This document shows positions 50,698 to 59,660 of a stretch of DNA of 64,000 bases, one piece after another (the stretch's first letter is position 1; the number at the start of each line of letters is the position of its first letter). The DNA is taken from assembly GCA_003164895.1 (NCBI GenBank), contig PLUL01000021.1:62001-126000 (forward strand), in the 5' to 3' direction. Origin of the DNA: Bacteroidota bacterium (GTDB lineage Bacteria > Bacteroidota > Bacteroidia > Palsa-948). The position numbers and the translations under genes were made by a program. Below the pieces are notes generated by a model. It was not told the origin of the DNA, did no database searches, and saw nothing but the letters and a program-made list of their open reading frames with translations.

Positions 50698-52443
50698 GTG
50701 AAATACATCTTTTCATATTCTGAAGCTCACAAACATTTAATAGACATTGAATTCATCGCAGATAATATTAAAAGCGATGAAACTACCATTCAACTTCCAG
50801 CATGGAGGCCGGGAAGATATGAATTGGGAAACTTTGCCAAAAACATTAAAGAATTCTTTTCTCAAGACGAAAAAGGAAATCCCCTGCCTTTTCATAAAGC
50901 AACAAAAGATTGCTGGAAGATTCAAACCAAAGGAATAAAAGAACTGCACATCAAATACAGTTATTATGCTGTTGATTTGAATGCGGGTTCTACCTTTCTT
51001 GATGAAAAACAATTGTATGTAAATCCTGTTAACTGTTGCGTTTACATTCCTGAAAGAATAAACGAAGCATGTGAAGTTGAATTGAAAATACCGGATAATT
51101 ATATTGTAGCGACTTCAATGTTAGCTGCAACACCAAAAGAAAAAAAGAGCAAACGTAATTTGTCCGCAAAAAATTATCACGATCTGGCGGATTCACCTTT
51201 CATTGCAAGCGCAACACTTCAGCATAATATGTTTGTGATGGATGGCGTTGAATTCAATCTTTGGTTTCAGGGCGAATGCAAACCGAATTGGACAAAAGTT
51301 ATTAATGACTTTTTTATTTTCATCAACGAGCAGTTTGTAACGATGAAGGGAGAGATTCCTTCGGATGAATATCATTTCCTTTTTCATATTCTTCCTTATA
51401 AATTTCATCACGGGGTGGAGCATTTATCCTCCACGGTGATTGCAATCGGTCCATCTTATGAAGTGATGCGCGGGGATAGTTTTCTGGAGCTTTTGAGTGT
51501 GAGTTCTCACGAACTGTTTCATTCATGGAATATAAAAGCAATTCGTCCGGCAGAAATGTATCCATATGATTACACCAAAGAAAATTATTCCAAACTTGGT
51601 TTTGTTTGTGAAGGCGTTACAACTTATTATGGAGATTTTTTTCTCTACCGCTCAGGCATTTATTCCGATTTTGAAGTGAACCGCGCTTTATCAAAACATT
51701 TGCAAAATCATTTTGACAATTTCGGCAGATATAATTTGAGTGTTGCCGATTCTTCGTTTGATTCGTGGCTGGATGGTTACACCGAAATTGTTCCAAACCG
51801 CAAAACTTCCATTTACAGCGAAGGATGTCTCATTGCATTGATGACCGATTTAATGATTCGAAAATATTCAAACAACGAGCATTCTTTGGATGATGTGATG
51901 CGCCATCTTTATAATGAATTCGCGAAGAAAGAAAAAGGTTATACCGAAGCTGATTATAAGTCCACCGTTGAGCAAATGGCAGGACATTCTTTTGATGAGT
52001 TTTTCAGCAATTATGTTTACACAGCTAACTCTTATGAAAACGCTTTAAGAGAATGTATTGATTATGTTGGTCTTGAATTACTTACTGGAACTTCAAAGAA
52101 GTATCATGAAAAGCATTATGGCATCAAAACGACCGACGCACATCCTATCACAAAAGTTACTGCAATTTATCCAAACTCAGTTATCGAAAAAGCAGGCATA
52201 CAATTGCACGATGAACTAATTTCTATCAACGGATATCCGGTAAAAAATAATTTTGCTGAATGGTCAAAATATTTCGGGCAATCTGAAATAACGTTAATCG
52301 TAAGCAATATTGGAAAAGTCAGAACTGTTATTTTCATGCCATCTGTCGAAGAATACTACAAATTATATTTCGTACAAAAGACCACCACTCCCACCGAAGC
52401 TCAGAAGATGAATTTCAATTCTTGGAGCAAAAGGAAGTTTTGA
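50698..52443 (+). CDS. M61 family metallopeptidase with PDZ domain
   Basis: A 581-residue protein starting with GTG. No signal peptide. An N-terminal beta domain (about 1-160, LPAWRPGRYELGNFAKNI) precedes the thermolysin-like catalytic domain with HELFH near 271-275 and the third zinc ligand Glu in FVCEGVTTYYGDFF. A PDZ domain lies at about 480-550 (ITKVTAIYPNSVIEKAGIQLHDELISINGYPVKN). M61 (glycyl aminopeptidase-like) enzymes are common in Bacteroidota. The lack of an export signal suggests the cytoplasm. A promoter lies right at the start. Confidence 0.93.
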   Translation: MKYIFSYSEAHKHLIDIEFIADNIKSDETTIQLPAWRPGRYELGNFAKNIKEFFSQDEKGNPLPFHKATKDCWKIQTKGIKELHIKYSYYAVDLNAGSTFLDEKQLYVNPVNCCVYIPERINEACEVELKIPDNYIVATSMLAATPKEKKSKRNLSAKNYHDLADSPFIASATLQHNMFVMDGVEFNLWFQGECKPNWTKVINDFFIFINEQFVTMKGEIPSDEYHFLFHILPYKFHHGVEHLSSTVIAIGPSYEVMRGDSFLELLSVSSHELFHSWNIKAIRPAEMYPYDYTKENYSKLGFVCEGVTTYYGDFFLYRSGIYSDFEVNRALSKHLQNHFDNFGRYNLSVADSSFDSWLDGYTEIVPNRKTSIYSEGCLIALMTDLMIRKYSNNEHSLDDVMRHLYNEFAKKEKGYTEADYKSTVEQMAGHSFDEFFSNYVYTANSYENALRECIDYVGLELLTGTSKKYHEKHYGIKTTDAHPITKVTAIYPNSVIEKAGIQLHDELISINGYPVKNNFAEWSKYFGQSEITLIVSNIGKVRTVIFMPSVEEYYKLYFVQKTTTPTEAQKMNFNSWSKRKF

Positions 52444-52555
52444 TTTTCATTAACATTTTTCCTATTTTCTGTTAATAAGTTTATTGCTTGTACGTTCTAA
52501 AAAAAATCGTGCTTTGCAAAGTAAAATTAACACAAACCAAAAACAATTTATTAAA

Positions 52556-52984
52556 ATGGAACAGACACAACAAACAACACCAACACCACAAGGTAAAGGA
52601 ATGGGCGTAGCAGGATTTGTAATATCCTTAGTAGCATTAGTAATTTATTGGATCGTTGCTCCAATCGTAGCTATTTCAGCTTTAGCAGGCGGAGGATATG
52701 GTCTTGGTATTTTCTGGCTCGTATTATCTTTAATAGGAACATTACTCAGTGTAATGGGTATGATGAAATTAGGAAAAACAGGTGGCAAAAAAGGATTGGC
52801 TATGACAGGCATGATCTTAGGTATTGTTGCAACCATCCTTTCGGTAATGATGATTATGGGAATTAGCAAAGCTCAAAAAGCAGGTAATATACTTGGCGAT
52901 TCATTTAAAAATGCAATGGAAAACGTTTCTGATTCTTTGAAAAAGAATATGGATGCAGTTGCAGATTCTTTGCAAAAAAAATAA
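52556..52984 (+). CDS. Small membrane protein (DUF4190-like)
   Basis: I start at the ATG at 52556 (MEQTQQTTPTPQGKGMGVAGFVISL); the frame extends upstream without support. The 142-residue protein has three to four helices with Gly-rich motifs (GLGIFWLVLSLIGTLLSVMGMMKLGKTGGKKGLAMTGMILGIVATILSV), reminiscent of DUF4190, and an amphipathic C-terminal tail with repeated SDSLKKN. Function is unknown. It is followed after 27 bases by a protein with a similar MEQTT start. Confidence 0.75.
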   Translation: MEQTQQTTPTPQGKGMGVAGFVISLVALVIYWIVAPIVAISALAGGGYGLGIFWLVLSLIGTLLSVMGMMKLGKTGGKKGLAMTGMILGIVATILSVMMIMGISKAQKAGNILGDSFKNAMENVSDSLKKNMDAVADSLQKK

Positions 52985-53011
52985 ACAGCTAAACCAATAC
53001 TATTAATCAAA

Positions 53012-53503
53012 ATGGAACAAACAACTGTTGGAACTGAAAACACGGCACCTGTTCGCCCTGCGTTTATAAAGGTGTTATGTATTTTATCTTTCATTGGAAC
53101 AGGAATTGGACTTCTCTCCGGCTTGTTTAATTATTGGAGCAACCATCAAATGGCTGAAGGTGGCGGCGCTGTGATGAACGCATTAGGTGCAATGCAGGGA
53201 GGTGATCAGGCAACTGATGCAATGAATAAAATGGCAAGTGCATTAGGTATTGATTATGCCAAACAAGCCATGAGCAGTTTAATTGTTGGTCTACTTAACA
53301 TAGTTGTTTTTTTAGGTGCAATTATGATGTGGAACCTCAAGAAGATAGGATTCTATATTTACACACTTGGACAAGTTGTGTCAATTACAGTTCCCTTTGT
53401 GATTGTAGGTGGTTTACTTGGCGGAATAAGCGGAATGATGATGGCACTTTTCGCAATTGCATTCATCATCATGTATGCTGTAAATCTAAAGCACATGCAC
53501 TAA
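53012..53503 (+). CDS. Membrane protein of unknown function
   Basis: A 163-residue protein with four hydrophobic segments (about 20-40, 88-105, 110-128, 132-155). The loop between the first two is rich in Ala, Gly and Met. The start METQ-like MEQTTVGTENTAPVRPAF resembles the upstream neighbour's, so the two are probably co-expressed. No named family known to me. A terminator follows. Confidence 0.75.
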   Translation: MEQTTVGTENTAPVRPAFIKVLCILSFIGTGIGLLSGLFNYWSNHQMAEGGGAVMNALGAMQGGDQATDAMNKMASALGIDYAKQAMSSLIVGLLNIVVFLGAIMMWNLKKIGFYIYTLGQVVSITVPFVIVGGLLGGISGMMMALFAIAFIIMYAVNLKHMH

Positions 53504-53524
53504 GTTCTAATTTCAGCGATTGTG

Positions 53525-53557
53525 AAAAAGTCCTGCTTGATGCAGGGCTTTTTTTAT
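53525..53557 (+). terminator. Intrinsic terminator after the small membrane protein pair
   Basis: Twelve-base stem with one G-T pair (AAAAAGTCCTGC/GCAGGGCTTTTT), five-base loop and a T-run. Confidence 0.92.
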
Positions 53558-53695
53558 TTAATGAAATAAATTCAAATATCCTTTCCTTTTACTCTAATAA
53601 GTTATAGCAAAAAAATGCCTCAAACGATCAGAAATTAAACTTAACTAATCTTTTTTTTTCTGTATGTTTGTAGTATTCATTCCATCCTGGCAGAA

Positions 53696-55504
53696 ATGAA
53701 AAAACATTTATTGTTTCTTACTGATCAACGAATCGTAAATAGGAATACGCCAAATGCGATAAACCTTAATAGATTTTCCCCTTATTGCTATTCGCTTACA
53801 ACTTATTTCTTTTGCTTTATTATTTTTTATCTATTCCTTATTCTTCCTTGCACTGCACAAAACTGGCTTTGGTCAAAAAGTGCCATCGGCTCACGAACAG
53901 ATGAAGGAATTTCGGTAAGTGCAGATGCAAGCGGAAATGTTTTTTTTACCGGATATTTTTACAGCCCCACCATCACTTTCGGTTCAATCACTCTCATCAA
54001 TGCAGATACATCCACCACCGATGATGGTTTTGATGATGTATTTGTTGCCAAATACGATGCCAACGGAAATGTACTTTGGGCAAAATGTGCAGGTGGAATT
54101 AATTATGATGAAGGTTATTCCGTTAGCGCAGACGCAAACGGAAATGCATTCGTTGCAGGATACTTTTACAGCACAGCCATTACGTTTGGAACAACTACAT
54201 TGATAAATGCAGATACCGCAGGTATTACTCAGGATGTTTTCATAGCAAAATACGATGCTAACGGAAATGTGCTTTGGGCAAAACGTGCCGGTGGAATTAA
54301 TTATGATGAAGGTTATTCCGTTAGCGCAGATGCAAATGGCAATGTTTATCTGACAGGATATTTTTATAGTCCAACTATTACTTTCGGCAACACTACTCTC
54401 ACCAATGCAGATACGTCGGGAAATTCTGATGATTTATTTATTGTTAAATATGATCTCAATGGAAATATTCTTTGGGCAAAACGCGCAGGAGGTTTAAAGA
54501 ATGATGAAGGATATTCCCTAAGTGCCGATGCAAATGGCAATGTACTTCTTACCGGATATTTTTCCAGCCCCACCATTTCTTTCGGGAACACAACTCTCAC
54601 AAATGCTGATCCATCTGGAATCACCGATGATATTTTTATTGCTAAATATGATTCAAGCGGAAATGTACTTTGGGCGAAATCTGTTGGTGGAACAAATTAT
54701 GATTACGGTTATTCAGTTAGCGCAGATGCAAGCGGTAATGCATTTATTACAGGAGCATTTGAAAGTTCAAGTATTACTTTTGGCTCCACAACACTTACCA
54801 ACGCGGCAAGTGAGTTTACCAATGTCTTCATTGCGAAATATGATTCCAATGGAAATTTTCTTTGGGCAAAAAGTGCCGGAGGCACGCAACAAGATGCAGG
54901 ATATTCAATAAGTGCCGACGCAAATGGCAATGCATTTGTTACCGGATCGTTTTATAGTTCGCAAATTATTTTCGGTTCCGATACGCTCACACCTCCTGCG
55001 GGTTCTGCTGACCCAATGTTTATTGTAAAGTACGATGCAAATGGAAATGTTCTTTGTGCCTCAGCTCTTTCGAGCGGTGGTGATGATCAAAACGGTGTTT
55101 CCGCCGATGCTTTCGGCAACGCATATATTGGCGGCGATTTCGAAGCGAATCCTTTCATTGTAGGAACAGATACTTTATCTCTTATCGGCGGAGAAAATGT
55201 TTTTGTTGCAAAATATAAATGCAATAACACAAACACAGTGAATGAATTAATTGGCAGGGAAAATGTGGAGGTCTATCCTAATCCAACTAATGGAGTATTT
55301 CGAATACAAATGGATAATGGAAAATTGTCAATTGAAAATTATCAATTATCAATTTATAATGTGCTTGGAGAATGTATTAATCAGCAAATAATTAAATCTC
55401 CAAATCAACAAATTGATTTAAGCTTTGTGCCAAACGGTATTTATTTCCTTCAACTGCTGAACAGTGACGGAATTATTTCAAAAAAAATAATGGTAGAGAA
55501 GTAA
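53696..55504 (+). CDS. Secreted SBBP-like repeat protein with type IX sorting domain
   Basis: A 602-residue protein. Its hydrophobic signal (YFFCFIIFYLFLILPCTAQ) starts only at about residue 36, an unusually long N-region; a shorter start is not evident. Residues 56-480 contain about seven near-identical repeats (YSVSADANGNVYLTGYFYSPTITFGNTTLTNAD, IFIAKYDANGNVLWAKRAGG), like SBBP/beta-propeller repeats. The C-terminal 80 residues are a type A sorting domain (VEVYPNPTNGVFRIQM, LSIYNVLGECINQQ, FVPNGIYFLQLLNSDGIISKKIMVEK). A 7-bp repeat encodes part of it (55328-55355). Confidence 0.9.
   Translation: MKKHLLFLTDQRIVNRNTPNAINLNRFSPYCYSLTTYFFCFIIFYLFLILPCTAQNWLWSKSAIGSRTDEGISVSADASGNVFFTGYFYSPTITFGSITLINADTSTTDDGFDDVFVAKYDANGNVLWAKCAGGINYDEGYSVSADANGNAFVAGYFYSTAITFGTTTLINADTAGITQDVFIAKYDANGNVLWAKRAGGINYDEGYSVSADANGNVYLTGYFYSPTITFGNTTLTNADTSGNSDDLFIVKYDLNGNILWAKRAGGLKNDEGYSLSADANGNVLLTGYFSSPTISFGNTTLTNADPSGITDDIFIAKYDSSGNVLWAKSVGGTNYDYGYSVSADASGNAFITGAFESSSITFGSTTLTNAASEFTNVFIAKYDSNGNFLWAKSAGGTQQDAGYSISADANGNAFVTGSFYSSQIIFGSDTLTPPAGSADPMFIVKYDANGNVLCASALSSGGDDQNGVSADAFGNAYIGGDFEANPFIVGTDTLSLIGGENVFVAKYKCNNTNTVNELIGRENVEVYPNPTNGVFRIQMDNGKLSIENYQLSIYNVLGECINQQIIKSPNQQIDLSFVPNGIYFLQLLNSDGIISKKIMVEK
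55328..55355. repeat. Four 7-bp units inside the sorting-domain codons
   Basis: TCAATTG, AAAATTA, TCAATTA, TCAATTT, which encode LSIENYQLSI. The unit type matches the intergenic array at 367-443. Confidence 0.75.
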
Positions 55505-55518
55505 GTAATGCGTATTAA

Positions 55519-56901
55519 TTACAATCCATACTCGCTCACAAAATATACCATCATCGTCATTACAATAGCACCCATTTCAAGTTCGCGTTCGTTCACTTGC
55601 TCAAAAGTATCTCTGCCGGTATGATGGATAATAAAGTAACGCTGGTTATCGGGAGATAATTCCATGACAGGCACTCCTTGTTTTTCCAGCGGACTTATAT
55701 CCGCTCCTCCACCCTTCCGCGTAAAATCATACGCGCCGTAGGGATAAAAATAATCTTTCCACTTTTTTATTTTATCTTTTTTGTCTTCGGACATGGTCAT
55801 TGAAAATCCGCGCGGAGTAAATCCTCCAGCATCCGATTCCAGCGCAAGAATATGTTTTTCATTTTGCTTCTTCGCTTGTTCTGCATATTCTTTTCCGCCT
55901 TTCAAACCATTTTCTTCATTCATAAACATCACAGCTCTTATAGTACATTTTGGCTTCACGCCAATTTTTTTCAGCGTGCGCAATACTTCAATGCTTTGCA
56001 TCGCTCCTGTTCCGTCATCGCTTGCTCCTTCGGCAAGATCCCACGAATCCAGATGACCTCCAACAACAATAATTTCTTCGGGATGTTCACTTCCTCTTAT
56101 TTCACCAATCACATTGTATGATTTTACATCCGGCAATGTTTCGCAATTCATCTTCAGATAAAAATTTGCTTTACCAACTTTCTTCAGCACCGAAGAAAGA
56201 TATTCTGCATCTTTCGTGCTGATGGCACATGCAGGAATTTTCGGAAGTGAATCGTTATAGCCCATTGCTCCCGTGTGCGGATATTCGTCCACATAATTTG
56301 TCATGGAACGAACGATGGAAGCAACTGCACCATAACGTGCAGCTTCTGAGGCACCAGCATAACGATATTTTACCGCTTCACCATACATCTGAAATGGCAG
56401 AATCATTTTTACATCGAAGGGATGATTGTAAAAAACAATTTTTCCTTTCACTCCTTTCACTCCAAGTTTTTTTAATTCATCAAAATCTTTCACCTCAACT
56501 ACTTCGGCAGTAATTCCATCTTTCGAAGTTGCGATGCTACCACCAAGAGCAGTGATTGCAACCGATGTTGATTCAATGGTACTGGCAACTCTGCCAATTT
56601 CTTTTTCTCCTCTCACCCAATGCGGCACCATCACTTCCTGCAAATAAACTGTATCGAAGTTATAGCTCTTCATCAGATTATATGTCCACTGAACTGCTTT
56701 TTCAGCACCTGCTGAGCTGGTGAGACGCGCGCCAATTTTTTTGCAGAGATATTCTTCGTTCTTGTAAATCTGCCCGCTTACAAAAATTTCATCAGAGATT
56801 TTTTTAATCACAATTGAATCCTGAGAGAAAATGAAGGATGAAAAGTTAAAAGTGAAAAGCGCAAGAAGAAACGATGCTTTAGTTGTAAAAATATTTTTCA
56901 T
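55519..56901 (-). CDS. M28 family zinc peptidase (carboxypeptidase Q-like)
   Basis: I prefer the ATG at 56901 (MKNIFTTKASFLLALFTFNFSSFIFSQ), which opens a signal peptide; one at 56925 is possible. The 460-residue protein has a PA-domain-like insert (about 120-250) and the M28 core: zinc ligands His and Asp in GGHLDSWDLAEGASDDGTG, the catalytic Glu in NEENGLKGG, and LALESDAGGF and IHHTGRDTF. It is an exported aminopeptidase or carboxypeptidase. It lies six bases from lptD on the same strand and may share its transcript. Confidence 0.93.
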   Translation of the reverse strand: MKNIFTTKASFLLALFTFNFSSFIFSQDSIVIKKISDEIFVSGQIYKNEEYLCKKIGARLTSSAGAEKAVQWTYNLMKSYNFDTVYLQEVMVPHWVRGEKEIGRVASTIESTSVAITALGGSIATSKDGITAEVVEVKDFDELKKLGVKGVKGKIVFYNHPFDVKMILPFQMYGEAVKYRYAGASEAARYGAVASIVRSMTNYVDEYPHTGAMGYNDSLPKIPACAISTKDAEYLSSVLKKVGKANFYLKMNCETLPDVKSYNVIGEIRGSEHPEEIIVVGGHLDSWDLAEGASDDGTGAMQSIEVLRTLKKIGVKPKCTIRAVMFMNEENGLKGGKEYAEQAKKQNEKHILALESDAGGFTPRGFSMTMSEDKKDKIKKWKDYFYPYGAYDFTRKGGGADISPLEKQGVPVMELSPDNQRYFIIHHTGRDTFEQVNERELEMGAIVMTMMVYFVSEYGL

Positions 56902-56931
56902 AAATTTTAATTTATATTTATTCATCTTACA

Positions 56932-59568
56932 TCAATTTGTATCATACCAGTCGCGCTTCCTCATTAGTTTTAAATCCTGAAGCGTGCTTGCTTTCACAGC
57001 AAGAGTTATCATATACATTTTGTGAGGACCAAACGGAACCCAGTTCAAACGCATTTCCCAGCAATGAAGATCGCGGTAAATATCAAATGTTGTATATGTA
57101 AAGTTTTTTGCCACAAAATCAAATCCTGAATGGAAACCTACTTTCCATTTTTTTGTAACATTCACATCTCCGCTGAAAGTAAGAGCTTGAATGATGCTGT
57201 CCTTCAATATTTGCTTGGAGGGAATATACATCTTTGTGGAAATGACATTGTAGTAAACAGAAAGATTCCACGGCACTTTGAAATCAACATAGTAATCAGG
57301 ATGCAAAAGAATATAATTGAGCTGATCATAATTTGTAGTTTGCGCAGGGGTAATAGCTGTTTGCGTTGGCTTTACCGGATCTTTACTCATCAGACTCCTC
57401 AAACTTGTGCTAACAGAAAGTGATGCTGTGGTGATACGACCGATGCGATATGTTTCATCAAAAAGAAGTCTATTAATATCTTTTCCTGTTCCATAATCCA
57501 TTTTATAAGGATCAATAATTGCGTTCAAATTCAAATCAACTTTTTTGAAAAGTTTTGTTACTCCGTTCACTGTAATATTTGACCAATTAAACGTAGTAAC
57601 TGCCACATTATAAGATGTTGCGATAGTAAAATTATCTATCAGCATAATTTTTTTATCCTTGGTAGATGTATCTTTTTTTGAAGGGCGCAGCTTCATTTCA
57701 AGATTATTTGCAAGAGACAAATTAAGCAAACCGGAGTTTCCCGCAGGAGGTGTTCCATAAATTCCGTTTTGAAAATAGGAATAGGTTTGTGTTGTTGCAA
57801 CACCTTCGGGATGAGTTGTAACAGTTTGATAAAATCCGTAATGCGGCTCACTGAAATCGGGTCGGTAAGTAAGAGAAATACTCGGAGTAAGAACGTGGCG
57901 GATAGCTTTCAATCTTCCGTGTTTAAATAAATACATTCCGTAAAGTTTTGTAGTAGCAGAGAGTGCTACGTTATAATCATACGCTGTTGCAAATTTGCGA
58001 AATGTAGAATCCACTACTGCAGAATCTTTTTTATCAGGAAATTTATGTGTGGTCTGAAAATATCCTTCACTATTGAAATTTGCAGAAGGAGTAAAAATAA
58101 TGGGACCTACATTAAAAGAAGTGCTGATTGGTACGGATGTTTTTAAACCATTCTGAAACATTTTGTATGCGTTTGGCTGAACGGCGATTGAGTTGGGAGT
58201 TGTTTTGAATAAAAGAGAATCATACGTGCTGACTTTGTTTTCGGCATTTACCGTTGCGCTGATTCCAATTTTTTCATACCATTTTGGCGCACCAATTGCT
58301 TCTGCTCTTTTGAAAGGATAAATTCTGTTTACCGAAAATGTTGCTTCGGGTAAAGTTAAATCCATAGTTTTTGTGATCGTATTTTGTGTCTGCGCTGCAT
58401 TCAAAGAAAGATTGAACGGTGTGCCAGCCCATGATTTGCTTAGAGAAATATTCGATGCCATTGTGTTCTGCAAATATTTACTTGGGTCGTATGAATTATA
58501 GGTATTGTACTTGGCACTTCCAGCATTCACATTGGCAGAAAATCTAAAATCTGGATTTGCTTTCACATCTTGTGTATGTTGCCAGTTGATGAGAAATGTT
58601 TTCGTATCACTATAATCAGGGAATTCCTTCTCGCTGATTTTCATGTCGGAAAAATTCAAAGAGATAAAACCATTGTACTTGTAACGTTTATTGTAATTAG
58701 AATTTGCTTTCACACCAAAACTTCCCTGCGAATAAATATCGCCGCGTAAAGCCAAGTCAAAAAAATCACTTAGTCCAAAGTAGTAACCTCCGCCAGTAAG
58801 AAAATATCCTAAACTTTGCGATTCTCCGTAAGCGGGCAAAATAATCCCTGATTTTCTTCCTTTTGTGTTTGGGAAAAATCCAAATGGAAGAACAAGCGGC
58901 GTAGGAACATCGCCAATAAAAAGACAAGCCGGACCGCAAATAATTTTATTATCAGGAATCACTTTAAGTTTTGATGCCAGAATATAAAAATGCGGTTCAT
59001 CCAGATTACAGGTGCTGTACTTTCCGTTTTTTACATAGTATAAATCCACAGAATCTTTCTTTGCATCTTTCGCATGAATTACTCCTTCACCTTCTTTAGT
59101 TGTAATGTTTTTTATTTTTCCTTTTTTAGTTTGAAAATTATAAGTCATTTGTGTCGCATCAAAACTTTCTGCGCCTTGCTTAAACACCGGATTTCCTACA
59201 GCTCTTCCGGCAGTATCAATAATGGGTTTATCTAAACTGTCGCGCGCACCATGTGCAAAAACAATATTATGTTCCATATCAAATTCAATGTAGCCGGCTT
59301 TTATTTCCATGTCTTCATAAATAACTTTGGCATCTCCGTAAAGGAATACTTTTTGATTACTCATATCGAAGCGAATGGAATCTCTTGAATTATAAGTAAC
59401 TTTTGATTTGATGGCAGAGTTTTCGGAATCACCATTAGAATCCTTTTTCAGAGTATCTTTTTTAACAGATTTAGGAATGGTATCCTGCGAAAATAGAGTG
59501 CCGCTTAACAAAACGGCAATTAACACCTGTATGGTGAAAAAAACAAATATGCGGGTTCTAATTATCAC
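56932..59568 (-). CDS. lptD: LPS-assembly protein LptD, Bacteroidota type
   Basis: An 878-residue protein with signal peptide (VLIAVLLSGTLFSQ). An N-terminal OstA/LptA-like domain (about 55-230: SIRFDMSNQKVFLYGDAKVIYEDMEIKAGYIEFDMEHN, GAESFDATQMTYNFQTKKGKIKNI) leads into a barrel of many beta strands starting near VPTPLVLPFGFFPNTKGRKSGIILPAYGES. It inserts lipopolysaccharide into the outer membrane. The N-terminal Lys/Asp/Ser-rich linker after the signal is typical. It lies divergent from the amidase gene. Confidence 0.92.
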   Translation of the reverse strand: MIIRTRIFVFFTIQVLIAVLLSGTLFSQDTIPKSVKKDTLKKDSNGDSENSAIKSKVTYNSRDSIRFDMSNQKVFLYGDAKVIYEDMEIKAGYIEFDMEHNIVFAHGARDSLDKPIIDTAGRAVGNPVFKQGAESFDATQMTYNFQTKKGKIKNITTKEGEGVIHAKDAKKDSVDLYYVKNGKYSTCNLDEPHFYILASKLKVIPDNKIICGPACLFIGDVPTPLVLPFGFFPNTKGRKSGIILPAYGESQSLGYFLTGGGYYFGLSDFFDLALRGDIYSQGSFGVKANSNYNKRYKYNGFISLNFSDMKISEKEFPDYSDTKTFLINWQHTQDVKANPDFRFSANVNAGSAKYNTYNSYDPSKYLQNTMASNISLSKSWAGTPFNLSLNAAQTQNTITKTMDLTLPEATFSVNRIYPFKRAEAIGAPKWYEKIGISATVNAENKVSTYDSLLFKTTPNSIAVQPNAYKMFQNGLKTSVPISTSFNVGPIIFTPSANFNSEGYFQTTHKFPDKKDSAVVDSTFRKFATAYDYNVALSATTKLYGMYLFKHGRLKAIRHVLTPSISLTYRPDFSEPHYGFYQTVTTHPEGVATTQTYSYFQNGIYGTPPAGNSGLLNLSLANNLEMKLRPSKKDTSTKDKKIMLIDNFTIATSYNVAVTTFNWSNITVNGVTKLFKKVDLNLNAIIDPYKMDYGTGKDINRLLFDETYRIGRITTASLSVSTSLRSLMSKDPVKPTQTAITPAQTTNYDQLNYILLHPDYYVDFKVPWNLSVYYNVISTKMYIPSKQILKDSIIQALTFSGDVNVTKKWKVGFHSGFDFVAKNFTYTTFDIYRDLHCWEMRLNWVPFGPHKMYMITLAVKASTLQDLKLMRKRDWYDTN

Positions 59569-59660
59569 TATGCAAAGTTAATTTTGCTAAAAGAAGTAAA
59601 ACTAAACAAAAAACTTCCACCCGAATTTTACTTCGTGTGGAGAAAGAATAACAATCGTTT

